A stretch of DNA of 64,000 nt, taken from Flexivirga oryzae (GTDB taxonomy: Bacteria; Actinomycetota; Actinomycetes; Actinomycetales; Dermatophilaceae). Below are positions 58,675-64,000 of this stretch, one piece after another. The DNA lies in NCBI RefSeq assembly GCF_014190805.1, contig NZ_JACHVQ010000001.1, positions 2,046,001 to 2,110,000 on the forward strand, written 5' to 3'. Below the pieces are notes generated by a model. The model did not search any database. It had not been told where the DNA came from and saw only the letters and a list, made by a program, of their open reading frames with translations. The first letter of the stretch is position 1. Each line of letters opens with the position of its first letter. The position numbers and the translations under genes are program-made.

Positions 58675-60609
58675 TCAGCTGGCTTCGGAACTATCGGTGT
58701 CGTGCGCGGTGACCTCGAAAAGGCGTGCACCGAGCGCGACCTGATTGCCTACTCGAGCAGTAACGCTACCGACGGTGCCGTCGTGCGGTGCCTTGAGGGT
58801 GAGCTCCATCTTCATCGCCTCCATCACACCGAGGACGTCACCGGCACTGACATCGTCGCCGACGGCGGCACGCACGTCGAGCACCGTACCCGGCATCGGC
58901 GCCACGACGGTGCCGTCGCTGGGCGCCGCGGCCCCACCCGCGGCACGGTCCGGGGGGATGAAGACGAACCGCTGCCCGCGCCAGGTCACTTCGACGCCGC
59001 GCCGCATCGGACGCAGGAAGGCGGTGGTCCGCCCGACTCCTTCGAGGTCGACGTCGACCCGCACGACACCGTCCGCGTCCCGGTCGGTGTCGGCCAGCTC
59101 ACGCACGGTGAGCTCGTCCACCTGCCGCAGACGCGGGCGGACGACCACCGGCTCGTCGAGTTGCACGCGGACCGGTGCGGGGTCACCCGCGACGCGGAAG
59201 CCGTCGGCATCGAATGCGGATCCGGTGACCGGGCGATGCGTGGCCAGATGCCATGCGGCGATGTCGCGGGCGGGCGCCGGGTCGGGCGCCTCGACCTCGT
59301 GGTGGTCCAACCAGGCCGTGTCGATCGTCGCGTCGCGGAACTCGTCCGTTGCCAACAATGCTCGCAGGAAACCGGTGTTGGTGGTCAGTCCGAAGATCGC
59401 GGTCGCATCCAATGCCGCGATGAGGCCCTGGCGCGCCGTCTCACGGTCGGGGCCGTGCACGATCACCTTCCCCAGCATCGGGTCGTACGACGTGCTGACG
59501 ACCTGGCCCGATTCCAGCGCCTGGTCGACCCGCGCGAGCCGGTCGGGCCAGCGGACGACGGTCGCGGTGCCCGCCTGCGGTAGGAACCCACCGAACGCGT
59601 CCTCCGCGTAGACCCGGGCCTCGATCGCGTGCCCGTCGCTGCGGACCTGCTCCTGGCTGATCGGCAGCGCCTGTCCGTCGGCGACCAGCAGTTGCAGCTC
59701 GACCAGGTCGAGCCCGGTGATGGACTCGGTGACCGGGTGCTCCACCTGCAGCCGGGTGTTCATCTCCAGGAAGTAGAACTCGTTCGTCGCCGTGTCCAGC
59801 AGGAACTCGACGGTGCCGGCGCCGACATACCCGACCTGTTTGGTGAGATCGACTGCGGCAGAACACAACCGGTGCCGCAGGTCGTCGTCGATAGTCGGCG
59901 CCGGGGCTTCCTCGAGCACCTTCTGGTGCCGGCGCTGGGTGGAGCAGTCGCGCTCCCACAGGTGCAGCGCCGTGCCACGGGTGTCGGCCATGACCTGCAC
60001 CTCGAGGTGGCGGCCGGACTCGACATACTTCTCCAGCAGCAGCGTGTCGTCCCCGAAGGCGCCGGCGGACTCGCGCCGCGCGGCGGCCACCGCCTCCGTG
60101 AAGTCACCGGCGGAACGGACCACGCGCATCCCCTTGCCGCCACCGCCGGCGGCCGCCTTCACCAGGATCGGGTAGGCGAAGGTCTCCGGGTCGTCGTCGA
60201 AGGAGTATGACGGGACGACCGGCACGCCGGCGGCGACCGCGACCTCCCGTGCGGCGTCCTTGCGACCCATCAGCTCCATCACGTCGGCGCTGGGTCCGGC
60301 GAGTGCAATGCCAGCCTCTTGCAGGGCGGCCGCGAACGCCGAGCGTTCGGAAAGGAATCCGTAGCCGGGATGCACCACGTCGGCGCCGGTCTCGACCGCC
60401 GCAGCGACCACCGCGTCGATGTCGAGGTAGTTGGGCACGCGCACGGCCACGTCGGCGGCACGCACGTGCGGTGCGGCCACGTCGAGATCGGTGTAGAGGG
60501 CGACGGTGCGCAGCCCGAGCCGGTGCGCGGTGCGGAAGACGCGTAGGGCGATCTCGCCGCGGTTGGCGACCAGGACCGACCGGATGGAGAGCGAACTGGA
60601 CAAGGTCAT
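58675..60609 (-). CDS. accA1: Acyl-CoA carboxylase alpha subunit (biotin carboxylase plus BCCP)
   Basis: A 644-residue protein: biotin carboxylase (residues 1 to about 450; VKAAAGGGGKGMRVV ATP loop, LEMNTRLQVEHPVTE) and a C-terminal biotin carrier domain with the biotinylated Lys in VMEAMKMELTL. With the AccD partner upstream and citE and maoC in the operon, it is most likely 3-methylcrotonyl-CoA carboxylase for leucine breakdown, as with accA1 of Mycobacterium. ATG 60609 overlaps the accD stop. Confidence 0.9.
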   Translation of the reverse strand: MTLSSSLSIRSVLVANRGEIALRVFRTAHRLGLRTVALYTDLDVAAPHVRAADVAVRVPNYLDIDAVVAAAVETGADVVHPGYGFLSERSAFAAALQEAGIALAGPSADVMELMGRKDAAREVAVAAGVPVVPSYSFDDDPETFAYPILVKAAAGGGGKGMRVVRSAGDFTEAVAAARRESAGAFGDDTLLLEKYVESGRHLEVQVMADTRGTALHLWERDCSTQRRHQKVLEEAPAPTIDDDLRHRLCSAAVDLTKQVGYVGAGTVEFLLDTATNEFYFLEMNTRLQVEHPVTESITGLDLVELQLLVADGQALPISQEQVRSDGHAIEARVYAEDAFGGFLPQAGTATVVRWPDRLARVDQALESGQVVSTSYDPMLGKVIVHGPDRETARQGLIAALDATAIFGLTTNTGFLRALLATDEFRDATIDTAWLDHHEVEAPDPAPARDIAAWHLATHRPVTGSAFDADGFRVAGDPAPVRVQLDEPVVVRPRLRQVDELTVRELADTDRDADGVVRVDVDLEGVGRTTAFLRPMRRGVEVTWRGQRFVFIPPDRAAGGAAAPSDGTVVAPMPGTVLDVRAAVGDDVSAGDVLGVMEAMKMELTLKAPHDGTVGSVTARVGNQVALGARLFEVTAHDTDSSEAS

Positions 60610-62165
60610 CACATCCTGAAGACGCCGTAGTTGGGAGCAGGGACAGGCGCATTCGCCGCCGCTTCCAGCGCCATACCGAGCACCCGGCGCGTGTCGAGCG
60701 GGTCGATGATGCCGTCGTCCCACAGTCGCGCCGTGGAGTAGTACGCCGAGGACTGTTCGTCGTACTGCGCCCGGATCGGCGCCTTGAACTCCTCGACCTC
60801 CTCCTCGGTGTGCAGGTCGCTGCGGACCGTGGCGAGCACCGAGGCCGCCTGCTCGCCGCCCATGACCGAGATCCGCGCATTGGGCCACATCCACAGGAAG
60901 CGCGGATCGTAGGCGCGGCCGCACATGCCGTAGTTTCCGGCACCGAACGATCCGCCGATGACGACCGTGAACTTGGGCACCACCGAGCAGGCGACCGCGG
61001 TCACCAGCTTCGCGCCGTCCTTGGCGATGCCGCGGTTCTCGTACTCCCGGCCGACCATGAAGCCGGTGATGTTCTGCAGGAACAGCAGCGGAATGCCGCG
61101 CTGGTTGCACAATTCGATGAAATGCGCTCCCTTCAAGGCGGATTCACTGAAGAGGATGCCGTTGTTGGCGACGATGCCCACCGGGTAGCCGTGGATGCGC
61201 GCGAAACCGCAGACGAGGGTCTCGCCATACAGCTGCTTGAACTCCTGCAGTCGGGAGCCGTCGACGATGCGACGGATGACCTCGCGCACGTCGTACGGCG
61301 TGCGCGAGTCGGCCGGAACGACGTCGTAGAGACCGGCAGGGTCCTCGGCGGGCTCTTCGGGAACAGCCTGCGTGAGCGAGTCGGCACGCGGCCGCTCGAA
61401 GGTGTCCACGATGGACCGCAGGATCTGCAGTGCGTGATCGTCGTCCTGGGCCAGGTGGTCGGCCACACCGGACTTACGGGCGTGGACGTCACCGCCGCCA
61501 AGGTCCTCGGCGCTGACGACCTCGCCGGTCGCCGCCTTCACCAGGGGCGGGCCACCGAGGAAGATCGTGCCCTCATTGGCGACGATGACTGTTTCGTCCG
61601 ACATCGCCGGAACATACGCACCGCCTGCCGTGCACGAGCCCATCACCGCGGCGATCTGCGGAATGCCCTGTGCCGACAAATTGGCCTGGTTGAAGAAGAT
61701 CCGGCCGAAGTGCTCACGGTCGGGGAAGACTTCGTCCTGCTTGGGCAGGAAAGCGCCGCCGCTGTCCACGAGGGCGATGCACGGCAGTTGGTTCTGCGCA
61801 GCGACCGCCTGCGCCCGCAGGTGCTTCTTGACGGTCATCGGGTAGTAGGTGCCACCCTTCACGGTTGCGTCGTTGGCGATGACCATGACCTCGCGGCCTG
61901 CGACCCGGCCGATGCCGGTCACCAGACCTGCGCCGGGGACCGTCCACGGTTCGTCGCCACGGCCGGGTGCGCCATACATCCCGTATGCCGCGAGCGGACT
62001 CAGCTCCAGGAACGGACTGCCGGGGTCGAGCAACCGGTCCACCCGGTCGCGCACCAGCAGCTTGCCGCGACCGGTGTGCTTGCGACGAGCAGACTCGCTG
62101 CCGCCCTCGCGGACACGCTCCAGCCGCTCACGCAGCTCGGCGGTCAGCTCTCGTAGGTTCGTCAT
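60609..62165 (-). CDS. accD1: Acyl-CoA carboxylase beta subunit (carboxyltransferase)
   Basis: A 518-residue carboxyltransferase: NDATVKGGTYYPMTVKKHLR, VDSGGAFLPKQDEVFPD and GAGNYGMCGRAYDPRFLW are typical of 3-methylcrotonyl-CoA carboxylase beta subunits. It takes the carboxyl group from biotin on AccA1 and puts it on methylcrotonyl-CoA. Overlaps citE at its start (ATGA) and accA1 at its end. Confidence 0.9.
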   Translation of the reverse strand: MTNLRELTAELRERLERVREGGSESARRKHTGRGKLLVRDRVDRLLDPGSPFLELSPLAAYGMYGAPGRGDEPWTVPGAGLVTGIGRVAGREVMVIANDATVKGGTYYPMTVKKHLRAQAVAAQNQLPCIALVDSGGAFLPKQDEVFPDREHFGRIFFNQANLSAQGIPQIAAVMGSCTAGGAYVPAMSDETVIVANEGTIFLGGPPLVKAATGEVVSAEDLGGGDVHARKSGVADHLAQDDDHALQILRSIVDTFERPRADSLTQAVPEEPAEDPAGLYDVVPADSRTPYDVREVIRRIVDGSRLQEFKQLYGETLVCGFARIHGYPVGIVANNGILFSESALKGAHFIELCNQRGIPLLFLQNITGFMVGREYENRGIAKDGAKLVTAVACSVVPKFTVVIGGSFGAGNYGMCGRAYDPRFLWMWPNARISVMGGEQAASVLATVRSDLHTEEEVEEFKAPIRAQYDEQSSAYYSTARLWDDGIIDPLDTRRVLGMALEAAANAPVPAPNYGVFRM

Positions 62166-63016
62166 CTGCCGGACTCCTCCTTCGTGGCTGCGTCGGTCAG
62201 GGCCGCGAGCCGGATCACGCGTTCGGCCTGTTTGTAGATGGGGCCGTCGACCATCCGGCCCTCGAAGGTGGTCACGCCGCGATCGTCACCGACGTGCGCG
62301 AAAAGCCTTCGGGCCCAGTCGATCTGGTCGTCGGTGGGCGCGTAGGTCGACCGGATCACCGCCACCTGGCTCGGATGTATGGCGACGGTCGCGTCGAACC
62401 CGCTGGCCACGGCGTCCTCACACTCGGCCCGCAGGCCGGTCGTGTCCGGGATGTCCATGTGGACGGCGTCGAGCGCCAGCAGTCCGGCCGCCTTGGCTGC
62501 CGTGAGCACCCTGACTCGTGCAAAGCGGGCGAGGTCGCGGTAGCTGCCGTCGGGTCGTCGACTGCCGGTGCCGCCCATGCTGGCGACCAGGTCGTCGGCA
62601 CCCCACATCATTGCCACGACGTTGTCCGGCTCGGCGAGTGCGCCGGCACGCTCCAGCCCGCGTGCGGTCTCGACGAGTGCGACGACGTCACAGGGCAGCG
62701 CCCGAATATCTTGCGGATATTCGGATTTCGCGAGCATCACCCGCGGGATATGGAGCTCACCGAGCAGTTCGAGGTCGGCGGACTGTTCGGCACTGTCCGC
62801 GGCGTTGACCCGCACGACGGTGCGCTCCGCGTCGAGCACGCCGTCACGCACCAGGGACCGCACGGCGTCCCGTGCCTGTGCCTTCTTGTCGGGTGCGACC
62901 GCGTCCTCCAGATCGAGGATGACGACGTCGGCGGCCGCGAGCGCCTTCGTGTAGCGGTCGGGTCGGTCCGCAGGGCAGAAGAGCCAGGCCGGCCCCGGCT
63001 GCCACGAGTCACTCAT
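62162..63016 (-). CDS. citE: CitE-like acyl-CoA lyase
   Basis: A 284-residue HpcH/HpaI-aldolase-family protein (LFCPADRPDRYTKAL, VILDLEDAV, ETARGL). In Mycobacterium the homologue in the same operon splits (R)-HMG-CoA in leucine degradation and citramalyl-CoA in itaconate breakdown. The operon context supports that function here. Its start overlaps the maoC stop by eight bases. Confidence 0.85.
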   Translation of the reverse strand: MSDSWQPGPAWLFCPADRPDRYTKALAAADVVILDLEDAVAPDKKAQARDAVRSLVRDGVLDAERTVVRVNAADSAEQSADLELLGELHIPRVMLAKSEYPQDIRALPCDVVALVETARGLERAGALAEPDNVVAMMWGADDLVASMGGTGSRRPDGSYRDLARFARVRVLTAAKAAGLLALDAVHMDIPDTTGLRAECEDAVASGFDATVAIHPSQVAVIRSTYAPTDDQIDWARRLFAHVGDDRGVTTFEGRMVDGPIYKQAERVIRLAALTDAATKEESGR

Positions 63017-63527
63017 CGGCGTTCGTCTCATCAGGCTTCATCCGGACGAGGGTGCTGCGGTCGGCTGACGCCACGACCTCACCGTGCTGGTTGCGGGCGA
63101 TGTGCCGCAGGCTGACGACGCCCTCCCCCGGCCTGCTGGACGACGCGCGCTTGCCGGTCACCAGCGTCTCGGCATACAGGGTGTCGCCATGACGGACCGG
63201 CGCGGGGAACTTCACCTCGCTGAAGCCGAGGTTGGCCACGATGGTCCCGAGCGTCAACTGGGAGACCGAGAGGCCGACGAGCGTGGAGAAGGTGAACATC
63301 GAGTTGACCAGCCGCTCGTGGAACGGCGGCTGCTGACTGCTCTCGTGGGCATCCAGGTGCAGCGGCTGGGTGTTCATCGTCAAGGTCGTGAAGAGGACGT
63401 TGTCCGCCTCGGTCACCGTGCGGCCGGGTCGGTGCTCGTAGGTGGTGCCCACCTCGAACTCCTCGAACCACAGTCCGCGCTGCACGATTCGCCGCGACTC
63501 CCCCGCGGCACTCGTCGAGTCGTCCAT
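63009..63527 (-). CDS. MaoC-like enoyl-CoA hydratase
   Basis: A 172-residue hotdog-fold hydratase: LWFEEFEVGTTYEHRPGRTV, ADNVLFTTLTMNTQPLHLD with the catalytic Asp/His region. By position it hydrates methylglutaconyl-CoA or itaconyl-CoA before the CitE lyase. First gene of the minus-strand operon after a divergent tetR; a good ribosome site (AAGGAG) precedes ATG 63527. Confidence 0.85.
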   Translation of the reverse strand: MDDSTSAAGESRRIVQRGLWFEEFEVGTTYEHRPGRTVTEADNVLFTTLTMNTQPLHLDAHESSQQPPFHERLVNSMFTFSTLVGLSVSQLTLGTIVANLGFSEVKFPAPVRHGDTLYAETLVTGKRASSSRPGEGVVSLRHIARNQHGEVVASADRSTLVRMKPDETNADE

Positions 63528-63557
63528 CAGTGCTCCTTGTCCTCACCGGATCCGGAA

Positions 63558-63573
63558 GTTAATGTTTGTTAAC
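63558..63573. promoter_or_regulatory. TetR operator, site 1
   Basis: GTTAATGTTTGTTAAC: perfect five-base arms GTTAA and TTAAC in the 93-base divergent promoter between maoC and tetR. A second, similar site follows 26 bases on. Binding by the neighbouring TetR protein is inferred. Confidence 0.6.
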
Positions 63574-63583
63574 CACATCAGAA

Positions 63584-63599
63584 GTTAGCAATCATTAAC
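63584..63599. promoter_or_regulatory. TetR operator, site 2
   Basis: GTTAGCAATCATTAAC: same 16-base layout as site 1 with one arm mismatch, about 20 bases before the tetR start. The near-integral turn spacing suggests two repressor dimers on one face of the DNA. Confidence 0.55.
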
Positions 63600-63620
63600 C
63601 AGCTTGTCTAGGGTGTCCTC

Positions 63621-64000
63621 ATGACGAAGGTTTCGTCCAGCATCGAGCGGCCCAAGGCGCGCCGGCAGCAGATCATCGACGTCGCCGCCGACCTGTTCGC
63701 CGAGCGTGGCTACCACGGTGTCTCGATCACCGACATCGGCTCGGCTCTCGGCCTGTCCGGGCCGGCGCTCTACAAGCACTTCGCAAGCAAGGACGCCCTC
63801 CTCGCCGAGATGCTGGTCGGCATCAGCGAGCGACTGCTCAGCGAGGGCGAGCAGCGCTATCGGGCGACTGTCGAGCACGGGCCCGACGCTACTCTGTCCG
63901 CGCTGGTCGGCTGGCACATCGAATTCGCCTTGAACTACCCGTCGTTGATCACCGTGCAGTTCCGCGACCTGGCGAACCTCAACGACACCGACCGCAACAA
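63621..64000 (+). CDS. TetR-family regulator, 3' end outside the window
   Basis: The first 126 residues of a TetR regulator; the helix-turn-helix is ITDIGSALGLSGPALYKHF. It is divergent from the maoC-citE-accD1-accA1-bioY operon with two operators between, so it is the likely repressor, perhaps released by an acyl-CoA of leucine breakdown. The C-terminal effector domain lies beyond base 64000. Confidence 0.85.
   Translation, partial: MTKVSSSIERPKARRQQIIDVAADLFAERGYHGVSITDIGSALGLSGPALYKHFASKDALLAEMLVGISERLLSEGEQRYRATVEHGPDATLSALVGWHIEFALNYPSLITVQFRDLANLNDTDRN

Noticed and set aside
60610..61110. Extension of the acyl-CoA carboxylase alpha subunit into the accD region
   Set aside because: It is frame-shadow of accD1; the biotin-carboxylase start motif SVLVANRGEIALRV begins just after ATG 60609.
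1..64000. tRNA, rRNA and CRISPR
   Set aside because: No tRNA-like cloverleaf, no rRNA core sequence and no regularly spaced repeats were noticed by eye; a tRNAscan and repeat search would settle this.

Overview
The window is very GC-rich, densely coding DNA from an actinobacterium (inferred from IclR-type regulators of aromatic catabolism, LuxR-type BenR, a PcaL fusion, and a Mycobacterium-like accA1/accD1/citE/maoC block). I found no rRNA, tRNA or CRISPR array. Most of it is an aromatic-catabolism island of about 50 kb.

Region by region. (1) 1-6.5 kb is a decayed zone. After the end of a FlK-like thioesterase come the remains of a group-4-hydrogenase / formate-hydrogenlyase-like locus (hycE, hycG, hyfB homologues). 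It is broken by an IS1182-type element (3085-4935, CTAG target duplication), an internal deletion, a frameshift, and a joint that also beheaded an MFS transporter gene. (2) 6.5-15.5 kb, minus strand: a dodecin and a cre cluster for p-cresol. A PEP-synthase-like pair (CreH/CreI) phosphorylates the phenol, a class I P450 system (CreJ/CreF/CreE) oxidises the methyl group, two dehydrogenases assist, and an HD phosphohydrolase (CreD) removes the phosphate to leave 4-hydroxybenzoate. (3) 15.6-28.2 kb: two IclR regulators, a 2-hydroxymuconic-semialdehyde hydrolase and an unknown small protein face a phenol hydroxylase / meta-cleavage operon (dmpL-M-N-O, ferredoxin, dmpB, dmpP, an IclR gene, then dmpH-I-C and an HbpS/GlcG-type protein). 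(4) 28.2-38.4 kb: pobA with a second HD phosphohydrolase, an IclR regulator, then pcaH-G-B-L and, on the other strand, pcaF-I-J with a divergent LysR. (5) 38.5-46 kb: benA-benB-benCD-benR, where benCD is one 899-residue fusion. (6) 46.2-51 kb: catR-catB-catA-catC, an enol-lactone hydrolase and a KynB-like hydrolase. (7) 51-53.6 kb: a LysR gene and the stump of a second phenol hydroxylase operon. (8) 53.7-58.1 kb: a LysR gene divergent from a diaminopropionate ammonia-lyase-like gene and two M20 amidohydrolases. (9) 58.1-64 kb: bioY, accA1, accD1, citE, maoC and a divergent tetR, a leucine/isovalerate catabolic operon.

How it works together: p-cresol goes via phosphorylated intermediates to 4-hydroxybenzoate, then through PobA to protocatechuate. 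Benzoate goes through BenABCD to catechol, and phenol through phenol hydroxylase to catechol. Catechol can be cleaved ortho (CatA) or meta (DmpB). Both ortho branches converge on 3-oxoadipate and the single pcaIJF set. The last meta-pathway steps (dmpE, dmpF, dmpG) are not in the window. Four IclR genes and at least five palindromes of the form TTCC-N7-GGAA, one in front of each of five catabolic units, suggest a shared regulatory code.
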